64,000 bases of DNA, taken from contig NZ_LGAA01000007.1 in the NCBI RefSeq assembly GCF_001294465.1, positions 147,041 to 211,040 of the forward strand. Direction: 5' to 3'. Below are positions 1 to 11,209 of the stretch, piece by piece. The notes beneath the pieces were generated by a model. The model was not told the DNA's origin and did not search any database. It was given only the letters and a program-made list of their open reading frames with translations. Made by a program: the position numbers and the translations under genes. How positions within the stretch are numbered: the first letter of the stretch is position 1; each line of letters starts with the position of its first letter. Source of the stretch: Moellerella wisconsensis ATCC 35017 (GTDB taxonomy: Bacteria; Pseudomonadota; Gammaproteobacteria; Enterobacterales; Enterobacteriaceae).

Positions 1-2592
<2,592 letters not shown>

Positions 2593-2663
2593 TTAAGAAG
2601 TGTTAGATAAATATAAATCGCCCTTAATCAAATAATGATCTTTGATTAAGAACGAGATAAATA

Positions 2664-3278
2664 TTAATCAGGATTTTCATAGTTAAAAACAGGTAAACCT
2701 AATCGATAGCGAATAGCGAGTAATCGAGCAGTTAATCCAGCAATTAACGTAATGATCACGACCACATCTTGCGGCAGTGGTGTATGCAGTAAGCCAATGT
2801 AAAGCCAAGCAGCGGCAAAAGAGACGCCAGCATAGACTTCTTTTTGGAAGACTAGCGGTATGGTATTACACAACATATCGCGTAATACACCACCAAAAAC
2901 GCCAGTGATCACAGCGGCAATAGCTGCGATAATAGGGCTATAGTTCATATCTAGGGCTATTTGGGCACCGAGAATAGAGAAAACCATCAGTCCAATAGCA
3001 TCAAGGATGAGAAATAGCCGGCGTAAATGCTTCATCATGGGAGCTATCCACATCGTAATGACTGCGGCACAGGCAACGGTAACTATATATTCAGGATGCT
3101 TAACCCATCCGAGAGGATAATGACCCAGCAGAACATCGCGGACCGAACCTCCGCCGATAGCCGTTGCAGAAGCAATAATAATGACGCCAAAGACATCCAT
3201 TTTTCGCCGTCCTGCGGCTAAAGCACCAGTCATAGCTTCAGCCGTAATACCTATAATATAGAGAACACTGAGTAACAT
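2664..3278 (-). CDS. yicG: TRIC/UPF0126 family inner membrane protein YicG
   Basis: This 204-aa protein is almost entirely hydrophobic and shows two copies of the UPF0126 half-repeat, each with a glycine-rich loop and conserved Arg-Asp: GGGSVRD at residues 42-48 and GGVLRD at 129-134. The family is structurally related to TRIC trimeric cation channels, so a cation or small-solute channel in the inner membrane is inferred. Length and neighbourhood (beside ligB) match E. coli yicG (205 aa). It converges on ligB with a 71-bp gap. Confidence 0.9.
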   Translation of the reverse strand: MLLSVLYIIGITAEAMTGALAAGRRKMDVFGVIIIASATAIGGGSVRDVLLGHYPLGWVKHPEYIVTVACAAVITMWIAPMMKHLRRLFLILDAIGLMVFSILGAQIALDMNYSPIIAAIAAVITGVFGGVLRDMLCNTIPLVFQKEVYAGVSFAAAWLYIGLLHTPLPQDVVVIITLIAGLTARLLAIRYRLGLPVFNYENPD

Positions 3279-3434
3279 AATAATTTCAGTTAGCCACTAA
3301 TTGGATGCTAAAGGGTAAAGAGGTTATAGAAAATTCTCGACTGAAATTTTCTAGTGACACTCAAGTTAAATTAGTTTTTTTAATCTGAACTGATGGTGAT
3401 ATCAGATGACAGATAACTATAGGCCAAATATAAA

Positions 3435-4757
3435 ATGATATATAAAGAGCGCCAGATTACTTTTGACTTATGTAACCATCAGCTTAGCAATATTAACGTC
3501 TGGACACCAGATAGCCAATGGTTGGTTTATGATCTTCGTCCTGATGGAGGGTCATTCACTAGTAAAACGATAGAAAAAATTCATGTGAACACTCGTGAAG
3601 TTACGCAAATATATCAAGCAAATTCAGATGCGCATGTAGGGGTGGTGACGGTAAGTCCAAATAATCCCCCCCGTTATGCTTTTATTCACGGTCCTGAAAA
3701 TCCAGATAAATCTTGGCAGTATGATTTTCATCATCGCCGCGGTGTGTATGTAAAGCAAGATGAATGGGACTGTTGCCATAATATTGATGCGCTGAGTTTA
3801 ACGCCTCCGTTTGTGGCTGGCGCATTAAGAGGGGGAACGCATGTTCATATTTTTAGCCCTGATGGTCAATGGCTAAGCTTTACTTACAATGATCATATTA
3901 TGCATGAGCTTAATGAAGCTTGGGATCAACGAAATGTTGCTGTCGCCGTTCCCGTAGGTCCTGTGATTATTGATAATCGCAGCCATCCTAGAGAATATGA
4001 TGGGGAATATTTTTGCTGTCAAATTACGACAACAACCGTTCGTCCTTGCGCGGGTAGCGATGATATTACTCGTGCGTATGAAGAAGGTTGGGTGGGGAAA
4101 AAAGGTTATCGACGTAAAGATGGTGGATGGCAACAACGTGCAATCGTGTTTATTGGTGATACGCTTGCTTTGTCACCAGATAATCAAGCAGGAAAAATTG
4201 TTCCGGAAATTTTTATTGTTGATTTACCGGACGATCCTCAAAAGATGAAGCAACAGGGTGAATATCCATTACAAGGAACTGAGCAACAGCTTCCTTCTCC
4301 TCCTTATGGTGTAAAACAACGGCGACTTACATTTACTCATCATCTAAATAATCCAGGATTAGCATTACAGCCCCGCCACTGGTTGCGAACATCCCCCGAT
4401 GGCAGCCAAATTGCGTGTTTACGTCAAGATGATCATAATGTGGTGCAGTTATGGCTAGTCTCAACTTGTGACGGGGAATTACGGCAGGTGACTCATGGCG
4501 ATTCAGGAGTTCAATCTGCGTTTAGTTGGGATAATACAGGCGAGTATATTACGTTTATTTATCAAAATAGTGTAGCGCTGTGCCAAGTTAGTACTGGTAA
4601 AATAACAAAAATTACAACTAGTTCGATACCTGCACCTTGTGCTGAGGCGGTAGTATTCTCTCCAGATAATAGTCAAATTGCGTTTATGCGCGATCTCGAT
4701 GGATATCGGCAGATTTTTACGGTGGATACCAATTTATCGGCTCATTTATTTTTGTGA
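3435..4757 (+). CDS. yidR: YidR-like DUF3748 beta-propeller protein
   Basis: The 440-aa protein matches E. coli YidR (about 415 aa) throughout: NVWTPDSQWLVYD near the start, HGPENPDKSWQYDFHHRRGV in the middle, RAYEEGWVGK, and TolB-like repeats such as FSPDGQW and FSPDNSQIAF. Repeated SPDG/SPDN motifs indicate a TolB/oligogalacturonate-lyase type beta-propeller. There is no signal peptide, suggesting a cytoplasmic location. The biochemical function is unknown. Only a weak AGG lies upstream of the ATG (3421-3423). In E. coli yidR lies beside yidQ, as here. Confidence 0.88.
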   Translation: MIYKERQITFDLCNHQLSNINVWTPDSQWLVYDLRPDGGSFTSKTIEKIHVNTREVTQIYQANSDAHVGVVTVSPNNPPRYAFIHGPENPDKSWQYDFHHRRGVYVKQDEWDCCHNIDALSLTPPFVAGALRGGTHVHIFSPDGQWLSFTYNDHIMHELNEAWDQRNVAVAVPVGPVIIDNRSHPREYDGEYFCCQITTTTVRPCAGSDDITRAYEEGWVGKKGYRRKDGGWQQRAIVFIGDTLALSPDNQAGKIVPEIFIVDLPDDPQKMKQQGEYPLQGTEQQLPSPPYGVKQRRLTFTHHLNNPGLALQPRHWLRTSPDGSQIACLRQDDHNVVQLWLVSTCDGELRQVTHGDSGVQSAFSWDNTGEYITFIYQNSVALCQVSTGKITKITTSSIPAPCAEAVVFSPDNSQIAFMRDLDGYRQIFTVDTNLSAHLFL

Positions 4758-4902
4758 TGTATCGAATAAATTTTTTGTAGATTAAAATTATATTAATAAA
4801 TAATATCAGCACATCCTTATTAATTAAGAGGGATAATGCGGATTATTTCTCTTAATTTGAGTAATAACCTATCTATATTTGCTTGATCATGAGTAATCAA
4901 TA

Positions 4903-5193
4903 ATGAGAAATCACTTTCTGACATCAATTTTTTTTATGATGCTTACAATGTCGTCTGCTTATTCAGAGACTTTACCGCAATCATGTAATCAATATTTTTC
5001 TCAGGTCGATGTTTTTTTTACCACAATAGAGAATGACCCTAATATTCAGCATGACATGATTGAGATACGGTCTAATTTTATCGAGAATAAAAAACAAATA
5101 TTAGCGATGCAGCCTGGCCAGCAAGAACAAGCGTGTAAGGAAGGACTGGTGAATTTAAAAGAGCTGAAGAGGTTACTGCCAACAGAAAAGTAA
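4903..5193 (+). CDS. Small secreted protein, DUF5339-like
   Basis: This 96-aa protein begins with a Sec signal peptide (about residues 1-21, ending SSAYSE) followed by a short helical domain with two cysteines, in LPQSCNQYF and QEQACKEG, that could form one disulfide. The Cys-x-x-Tyr-Phe spacing and the final AC-x-x-G-L helix resemble periplasmic DUF5339-type proteins of Proteus and Providencia; this assignment is from memory. It lies alone between yidR and yidQ. The function is unknown. Confidence 0.7.
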   Translation: MRNHFLTSIFFMMLTMSSAYSETLPQSCNQYFSQVDVFFTTIENDPNIQHDMIEIRSNFIENKKQILAMQPGQQEQACKEGLVNLKELKRLLPTEK

Positions 5194-5290
5194 CCTATAT
5201 TCTAATCGTAAAGCTATACTACGACACTATACAACTAAATAATTGCCAAAAATAATTAGTTTATGATTATAATAACTTGATTTTACAGGT

Positions 5291-5608
5291 TTATTTATTT
5301 ATATCATTTTGTTGTTTTTCAAGAGACTCGATTCGTTTTTTAGGGGAGTCTTTTTGTGGATCATTATCTGATCTCATATAATCATAAGGAAGCAATAAGG
5401 TATCCATTAGCGCTGAAAATGGTAGGTCAATTGCTAATAATGGTTTCATTACCCAGCCTGTATTTTCATCTTTTATCATTTCAATATTATTTTTAGCGCC
5501 AGAATAATAGCCTTGTGGTGGACCTGCATGGCTCATAATACTTGAACAGCCGCTAAGTATTAATGGGCTGACACATAAAATAATTTTGTTGATTAGTGAT
5601 AAATTCAT
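5291..5608 (-). CDS. yidQ: YidQ/YceK family lipoprotein
   Basis: This 105-aa protein has a type II signal peptide with lipobox LILSGC (cysteine at residue 21), so it should be lipidated; serine at +2 favours the outer membrane. The mature part matches the DUF1375 (YidQ/YceK) family in LPFSALMDTLLLPYDY. The C-terminus is charged and polar. In E. coli yidQ sits next to yidR and ibpAB. The function is unknown. Confidence 0.85.
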   Translation of the reverse strand: MNLSLINKIILCVSPLILSGCSSIMSHAGPPQGYYSGAKNNIEMIKDENTGWVMKPLLAIDLPFSALMDTLLLPYDYMRSDNDPQKDSPKKRIESLEKQQNDINK

Positions 5609-6037
5609 TTTATTCTTGTTTAAACCTGTATCAGTTGCTTAAAAAGATGAAATTTTAATATTTCTAACTAATTACATTCAAGATCAATATAAATCATTGC
5701 GACTTTAGTCTAATTCTATTCTTCAATAGATCTATTTTACTATAGATAACGTTTTGCTTATAGAGAGAGCAAGTCACAAGATAGTCCTATCAACTGATCA
5801 TAGATTATATTCTATTAAGTTGTCTGTTTATTTTGTTAACAAATTTAACTGATTTAATCGAAGGTTTTAGCTATTTGTTATGGAGAGTGAGCTCTATTTT
5901 ATATTTAAACTCAAGATGCTCTGAACTGTGGTGTATTACACATATTACTTTGTTTTTATTTGGCACAATCGATTCAGTTAGTAGATTTAGGTTATTTATT
6001 TTTGTTAGCTAGGTTCGTCAAAAAAGGAACGCGGTCT
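5609..6037. other. yidQ-yidE spacer, no gene seen
   Basis: This AT-rich spacer between divergent yidQ and yidE carries no recognisable gene or remnant. In E. coli the small heat-shock genes ibpA and ibpB lie here; they are absent. A TTG-initiated extension of yidE upstream of 6038 was judged spurious because conserved sequence and a ribosome-binding site both point to ATG 6038. Confidence 0.6.
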
Positions 6038-7696
6038 ATGAGTGAGTTAGCTCTTACTGTTAGTATGTTGGCGTTAGCTGCTGCATTAGGTTTATGGATA
6101 GGTAATTGGAAAGTCCGTAATGTTGGCTTAGGTATTGGTGGCGTTTTATTCGGCGGGATTATCGTCGGACATTTTGCTCAAATGTATGGCCTACAGCTTA
6201 ATAGTCACATGCTGCATTTTATCCAAGAATTTGGTTTGATACTGTTTGTCTATACTATCGGTATTCAAGTAGGTCCCGGTTTTTTCTCTTCACTTCGAGT
6301 TTCTGGCTTAAAATTAAATGGTTTTGCTCTTTTAATTATTTTATTGGGTGCGGTTGTTACCGCCATAATATATAAGTTAGCCGACATTCCTCTGCCTATA
6401 TTATTAGGTATCTTTTCAGGCGCAGTCACTAATACACCATCTTTAGGTGCTGGCCAGCAGATTTTGACTGACCTAGGGTCTGATCCTGTTTTAATCGGGC
6501 AAATGGGAATGGGCTATGCCATGGCTTATCCGATGGGTATTTGTGGTATTTTGCTTGTTATGTGGCTGATCCGTCTACTGTTGAAAATTAAAGTTGATAA
6601 TGAAGCTAATAATTTTGATAAGCAGAATTTTCAGCAACGAGAAACATTACAGACCATGAATATTGCCATCAGAAACTCAAATCTTGATGGTTTAATGATG
6701 CAAGATATACCGTTATTAAGTAGCGAGGAAATTGTCTGTTCACGGTTAAAACGGGATGACATGTTAGTCGTTCCTCAGCCAACGACACTTATTCAGCTCG
6801 GTGATTTACTGCATGTTGTGGGTCAGAAAGACGATCTTAATAAAGTACGTTTAGTTCTCGGTGAAGAAGTCGAAGTGTCGTTATCAACCTCAGGAACGGT
6901 GCTCCAATCGGTTAGAGTGGTGGTGACCAATGATTCTGTATTAAGTAAGCGTTTACGGGAATTGAATCTTAAACAGAAATATGATGTGGTAGTAACTCGC
7001 TTGAACCGCGCTGGGATTGAACTCGTGGCTAATAACAATTCAATTTTACAGTTTGGTGATATTTTAAATATCGTAGGGCGCCCAGAATCGATAGAGGCGG
7101 TAACTGCGTTACTTGGTAATGCTAAACAAAAACTCCACCAAGTACAGATGTTACCCGTCTTTATTGGTATCGGTTTAGGGGTGGTACTAGGTTCTATCCC
7201 ATTATTTATTCCTGGATTTCCTGCGGCGCTAAAATTAGGGCTAGCTGGTGGGCCGCTGGTGGTTGCATTAATTTTAGGCCGTATCGGGACTATCGGGAAA
7301 CTCTATTGGTTCATGCCGCCTAGTGCTAATTTAGCTTTAAGAGAATTAGGAATAGTGATGTTCTTAGCGGTAGTGGGCTTAAATTCAGGTGGTGAGTTTA
7401 TCGATACTTTATTTAAAGGAGATGGGCTTACATGGATTGGATATGGAATTTTAATTACGTTTCTTCCGCTGTTTATTGTCGGCTTAATCGCACGTATTTT
7501 CGGTAAAATGAATTACTTGAGCTTATGTGGGGTGCTTGCTGGCTCAATGACTGATCCACCGGCATTAGCATTTGCTAATAATATTCATCCAACCAGCGGT
7601 GCTCCGGCGTTATCTTATGCAACGGTATACCCTTTGGCTATGTTTTTACGCATCATCTCGCCACAATTACTGGCTATTTTGTTCTGGGCGATATAG
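6038..7696 (+). CDS. yidE: AAE-family transporter YidE
   Basis: The 552-aa inner membrane protein belongs to the aspartate:alanine exchanger (AAE) family. It has two hydrophobic halves, the first containing [13 protein letters not shown] and [13 protein letters not shown], the second [16 protein letters not shown] and [19 protein letters not shown]. They flank a cytoplasmic region (about residues 180-365) with two TrkA-C/RCK-C domains, for example [12 protein letters not shown] and [13 protein letters not shown]. Start ATG 6038 is preceded by AAAAAGGAAC. The substrate in enterobacteria is not established. Length and sequence closely follow E. coli YidE (553 aa). Confidence 0.93.
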   Translation: MSELALTVSMLALAAALGLWIGNWKVRNVGLGIGGVLFGGIIVGHFAQMYGLQLNSHMLHFIQEFGLILFVYTIGIQVGPGFFSSLRVSGLKLNGFALLIILLGAVVTAIIYKLADIPLPILLGIFSGAVTNTPSLGAGQQILTDLGSDPVLIGQMGMGYAMAYPMGICGILLVMWLIRLLLKIKVDNEANNFDKQNFQQRETLQTMNIAIRNSNLDGLMMQDIPLLSSEEIVCSRLKRDDMLVVPQPTTLIQLGDLLHVVGQKDDLNKVRLVLGEEVEVSLSTSGTVLQSVRVVVTNDSVLSKRLRELNLKQKYDVVVTRLNRAGIELVANNNSILQFGDILNIVGRPESIEAVTALLGNAKQKLHQVQMLPVFIGIGLGVVLGSIPLFIPGFPAALKLGLAGGPLVVALILGRIGTIGKLYWFMPPSANLALRELGIVMFLAVVGLNSGGEFIDTLFKGDGLTWIGYGILITFLPLFIVGLIARIFGKMNYLSLCGVLAGSMTDPPALAFANNIHPTSGAPALSYATVYPLAMFLRIISPQLLAILFWAI

Positions 7697-7745
7697 ATAA
7701 TTCGCTAAATAAAGATCTCTCGGCCAATTTTAGTTGGGAAATTTT

Positions 7746-7780
7746 TTGATTTTATGCATCTGATAATGATTATTATTGAT
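7746..7780 (+). promoter_or_regulatory. Predicted Fur box and promoter
   Basis: GATAATGATTATTATTGAT at 7762-7780 matches the 19-bp Fur consensus at 14 positions, including the first nine. A TTGATT (7746-7751) and a TATTAT (7771-7776) could be the -35 and -10 of a promoter buried in the box. Iron-dependent repression is inferred. The only targets before a strong terminator are the small ORF at 7796 and the transcript itself. Confidence 0.6.
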
Positions 7781-7795
7781 GGGTGGTAAACAGAG

Positions 7796-7855
7796 ATGAA
7801 TAAGAGGCTATTCGGCAGATTGATATGGAATATTTTTGTTTTAATACTCTGGTGA
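7796..7855 (+). CDS. Candidate 19-aa hydrophobic microprotein
   Basis: An ATG-initiated ORF of 19 codons encodes MNKRLFGRLIWNIFVLILW: a positively charged N-terminus followed by one hydrophobic stretch long enough for a short membrane helix. A weak GGTGG (7782-7786) lies nine bases upstream. It sits just after the predicted Fur box and well before the terminator at 7935. I do not recognise it. The RNA may alternatively act as an iron-regulated sRNA, or be both. This is a prediction without homology support. Confidence 0.35.
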   Translation: MNKRLFGRLIWNIFVLILW

Positions 7856-7934
7856 AAAACGTTGGTGATAAATATCATCGACCCTATTGTTCTATCGTGC
7901 AGTCATATTATTAACTCTATCCTCGTTAATTTTT

Positions 7935-7969
7935 ACCCCTTGAGCTTAATGCTTAAGGGGTATTTTTTT
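7935..7969 (+). terminator. Rho-independent terminator
   Basis: An 11-bp stem with one G-T pair (7935-7945 with 7951-7961), a TTAAT loop and a run of seven T's form a good plus-strand terminator. It is about 240 bases beyond yidE, which fits a separate short transcript starting near 7785 better than yidE itself. Confidence 0.8.
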
Positions 7970-8009
7970 ATGTTATGATGATTTAAATTGTATCGATTAT
8001 TATTTTGAT

Positions 8010-9263
8010 TCAATTAGCCTTTTTAAAGGCTAATTCAATTTCTTCAGCCAGAATTACGATGCCTTTTTCAATAATTTCAGGCTCCGGTGCATAATTCATA
8101 CGCATACATTGGTGAGCATGCGGCCAATCTTGTTCAATCCCCGGAAAGAAGAAATGACCTGGAACCATCAGCACACCACGTTGTTTGAGTCGGCGATATA
8201 GCTCCGCGCTGCTAATTGGTAAGTCTTTAAACCATAACCATAAGAAAATGGCACCTTCAGGTTTGTGGATCAAACATTTATCTTCTGGTAAATAGCGACG
8301 AATAATATCGATCACTTGTTCTACACGTTGTTTATAGAATGGACCAATAACATCTTTGGATAATGACATTAAATCATTACGTCGCAGCATTTCGAGGGCT
8401 AATGCAGGGCCGACACCACCAGGGGCAAGGCTGATAATGCCATTCATATTGCTGACTGCTTCTATAATTTCTTCATTGGCGATAATGATACCGCAACGGG
8501 TACCTGGTAATCCGAGTTTAGATAAGCTCATGCACAGAATGACATTTTCATTCCAGAAAGGGGTTGCTTCAGTAAAGATAATTCCAGGGAATGGGATGCC
8601 ATAAGCATTATCAATTAATAATGGAATATTATGTTGTTTCGCCAATTTATCCAGATGATGGACTTCCTCATCGGTAATTACATTACCTGTTGGATTGGTT
8701 GGCCGAGAGACACAAATAACACCAATATCATCAGTTACTTGTAGAGTATTAAAATCAACATGATATTTGAATTGACCGTCGGGTAACAATTCAATTTGAG
8801 GTTTATTGGCTACAAACAGATCATCATCTAAGCCAGCATCGGCATAGCCGACATATTCTGGTGCCAGAGGAAATAGTACTTTGCGTTTAATTCCGTCATC
8901 AAAATGTCCAGCCAATAAATTAAATAGATAGAAAAAGGCACTTTGGCTGCCATTTGATAAGGCAATATTTTTAGCGCTGATATCCCAACCCAGCTGTGCC
9001 TTCAGGGTTTCGGCCAGCGCTTGCAGCATGGTATCTTTCCCTTGAGGCCCATCATAATTGCACAGCGTGTCTGTAAGCAGTCCATTTTGGTTCATTTCAG
9101 TCAGTAATGATTGAAAATAGTTATCCATTTCAGGAATATGTGCCGGGTTTCCGCCGCCAAGCATAATGGCCCCTGGAGTTCGAAGGCCTTCATTCAAGTC
9201 TTTCATTAATAATGAGATCCCTGAATGTTTAGCGAATTTGTTACCAAATTTAGAAAATATCAT
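8010..9263 (-). CDS. avtA: Valine-pyruvate aminotransferase
   Basis: AvtA (transaminase C) is a PLP-dependent enzyme interconverting valine and pyruvate with 2-oxoisovalerate and alanine in the cytoplasm. The 417 residues match E. coli AvtA in length and sequence: TPGAIMLGGGNPA, NYDGPQG, SNGSQSAFFYLFN, SRPTNPTGNVITDEE and the PLP-lysine motif SLSKLGLPGTR (Lys249). The last segment QCMRMNYAPEPE is also conserved. It is monocistronic and converges on the terminator at 7935. Confidence 0.97.
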   Translation of the reverse strand: MIFSKFGNKFAKHSGISLLMKDLNEGLRTPGAIMLGGGNPAHIPEMDNYFQSLLTEMNQNGLLTDTLCNYDGPQGKDTMLQALAETLKAQLGWDISAKNIALSNGSQSAFFYLFNLLAGHFDDGIKRKVLFPLAPEYVGYADAGLDDDLFVANKPQIELLPDGQFKYHVDFNTLQVTDDIGVICVSRPTNPTGNVITDEEVHHLDKLAKQHNIPLLIDNAYGIPFPGIIFTEATPFWNENVILCMSLSKLGLPGTRCGIIIANEEIIEAVSNMNGIISLAPGGVGPALALEMLRRNDLMSLSKDVIGPFYKQRVEQVIDIIRRYLPEDKCLIHKPEGAIFLWLWFKDLPISSAELYRRLKQRGVLMVPGHFFFPGIEQDWPHAHQCMRMNYAPEPEIIEKGIVILAEEIELAFKKAN

Positions 9264-9535
9264 CTTGTTGATTCACATATAGTAAATAAATTATTAAATA
9301 TTAATTATCCCAACATACTCCGCAAAAATTCAGAGTTCAACAGGTAAACCTTGTATTGGTCAAATTTATTATCTGATAATCACCTTATTTATGGGGTTAT
9401 AGTTTGCCTTTTGTTGTTATATTGGTTTTTATCTCTAGATGTGGATGCGGCGGCTAATAATAAATACTAATTTTTACTGGATACCGCTTTATATTGATTT
9501 ATTAGATTGCTGAGCAGTTGATATTTAACATGTAT

Positions 9536-10102
9536 TTATTTTGCCGGACAGTTAATTAAATGGTCGTTTACCATACCTGTGGCTTGCATAAATGCGTAGC
9601 AGGTGGTGGTACCAATAAATTTAAAGCCGTGTTTTTTTAATGCGTTAGCTAAAGCATCCGACTGAGGCGTCGAGGCAGGAACCGCGCTGAGTTCAGTCCA
9701 ATGGTTATCGATAGGTTGATGGTTAACAAATTGCCAAATGAAAGTACTAAAATCTTCGCCTTGTTCACGCATACGCAGATAGGCTTGTGCATTAGATATA
9801 ATCGCGGCTATTTTTCCACGATGGCGAATTATCCGCGGATCTTGTATTAAATTCTCAATATGCTGAGAATTCATAGCGGCAATTTTTTCAGGATCAAATT
9901 GGAAAAATAGTTCACGATAGTTTTCACGTTTTTTCAGTACAGTATACCAGGAAAGCCCTGCTTGCTGCCCTTCAAGGCAGATCAGTTCAAACAATTTCTG
10001 GTTATCATAAATTGCTTTTCCCCATTCATGATCGTGATAGCTCAGATAAAGAGGGTCATCATTTACCCAATCACAGCGATGAGGCGTATTATCTATTTTC
10101 AT
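9536..10102 (-). CDS. tag: DNA-3-methyladenine glycosylase I
   Basis: Tag excises 3-methyladenine from alkylated DNA. The 188-aa protein (E. coli 187) keeps the zinc-snap residues: Cys10 in RCDW, His23 in SYHDHEWG, and the C-terminal His and Cys in MVNDHLINC. EGQQAGLSWYTVLKKRENYR and IIRHRGKIAAII are family hallmarks. AGGATC upstream of ATG supports the start. A LexA-type palindrome lies 44-63 bases upstream, suggesting damage control that E. coli tag is not known to have. Confidence 0.96.
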   Translation of the reverse strand: MKIDNTPHRCDWVNDDPLYLSYHDHEWGKAIYDNQKLFELICLEGQQAGLSWYTVLKKRENYRELFFQFDPEKIAAMNSQHIENLIQDPRIIRHRGKIAAIISNAQAYLRMREQGEDFSTFIWQFVNHQPIDNHWTELSAVPASTPQSDALANALKKHGFKFIGTTTCYAFMQATGMVNDHLINCPAK

Positions 10103-10145
10103 TTTAAGATCCTGAGTCTGTATGTTGAAATTTTGTACTTACTTA

Positions 10146-10165
10146 TACTGTATATAAAAACAGTT
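10146..10165 (-). promoter_or_regulatory. Predicted LexA (SOS) box upstream of tag
   Basis: TACTGTATATAAAAACAGTT contains the full CTGT-N8-ACAG core (10148-10151 and 10160-10163) and matches the E. coli LexA consensus at 17 of 20 positions. On the minus strand it overlaps a plausible -10 (TATAAG) 40-odd bases before tag. glyQ starts about 127 bases away on the other side and is a less likely target. Confidence 0.65.
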
Positions 10166-10291
10166 TAGAAGCAAATTAGTGAATTTTTTTATTATCATTA
10201 CAAATAGACTGGGATTCGATGCTGTATATCTGGCGTTCAAAGGGTATACTTATCTACTTTAATAAATTCATGTATCGCGTGCGGACTTAAC

Positions 10292-11200
10292 ATGCAAAAG
10301 TTTGATACCAAAACCTTCCAGGGTCTGATCCTGACACTTCAGGATTACTGGGCGCGCCAAGGCTGTACCATTGTTCAACCATTGGATATGGAAGTCGGCG
10401 CAGGAACATCTCATCCAATGACATGCTTGAGAGCATTGGGACCAGAGCCTATAGCTGCGGCTTACGTTCAGCCATCACGTCGTCCGACGGATGGTCGTTA
10501 TGGTGAAAACCCTAACCGTCTCCAGCATTACTATCAATTTCAGGTGATCATTAAGCCTTCGCCTGACAATATTCAAGAGCTGTATCTCGGTTCATTAAAA
10601 GAACTTGGTCTTGATCCAACCGTTCATGATATTCGCTTCGTCGAAGATAACTGGGAAAATCCAACATTGGGTGCTTGGGGGCTCGGTTGGGAAGTCTGGC
10701 TTAACGGCATGGAAGTCACTCAATTTACCTATTTCCAACAAGTGGGTGGTTTAGAGTGTAAACCAGTTACCGGCGAGATAACTTATGGCTTAGAACGTCT
10801 GGCAATGTATATTCAAGGCGTAGACAGCGTGTATGACTTAGTGTGGTGCGATGGCCCATTAGGCAAAACCACTTATGGTGATATTTATCATCAAAACGAA
10901 GTTGAGCAGTCTACCTATAACTTTGAATATGCAAATGTTGATTTCTTGTTCACTTGTTTTGAAGAGTACGAGAAAGAAGCGCAGTATTTACTGTCTCTGG
11001 AATCCCCACTGCCATTACCCGCTTATGAACGTATTTTAAAAGCTGCTCATACGTTTAACTTGCTAGATGCGCGTAAAGCTATCTCAGTAACTGAGCGCCA
11101 ACGCTATATTTTGCGTATCCGTACCCTAACTAAAGCGGTTGCTGAAGCTTATTATGCATCCCGTGAAGCGTTAGGATTCCCTATGTGTCACAAGAACTAA
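10292..11200 (+). CDS. glyQ: Glycyl-tRNA synthetase alpha subunit
   Basis: GlyQ is the catalytic alpha chain of the alpha2beta2 glycyl-tRNA synthetase and forms glycyl-adenylate in the cytoplasm. The 302-aa protein matches E. coli GlyQ (303 aa), with the class II core in the segments [46 protein letters not shown] and [14 protein letters not shown]. It is followed after nine bases by glyS, so the two subunits are co-transcribed. Confidence 0.98.
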   Translation: MQKFDTKTFQGLILTLQDYWARQGCTIVQPLDMEVGAGTSHPMTCLRALGPEPIAAAYVQPSRRPTDGRYGENPNRLQHYYQFQVIIKPSPDNIQELYLGSLKELGLDPTVHDIRFVEDNWENPTLGAWGLGWEVWLNGMEVTQFTYFQQVGGLECKPVTGEITYGLERLAMYIQGVDSVYDLVWCDGPLGKTTYGDIYHQNEVEQSTYNFEYANVDFLFTCFEEYEKEAQYLLSLESPLPLPAYERILKAAHTFNLLDARKAISVTERQRYILRIRTLTKAVAEAYYASREALGFPMCHKN

Positions 11201-11209
11201 GAGGCTGTT

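Noticed and set aside
7785..7970. RyhB ortholog
   Set aside because: The Fur box and terminator fit, but the conserved RyhB core could not be found, so it is reported as an unknown transcript.
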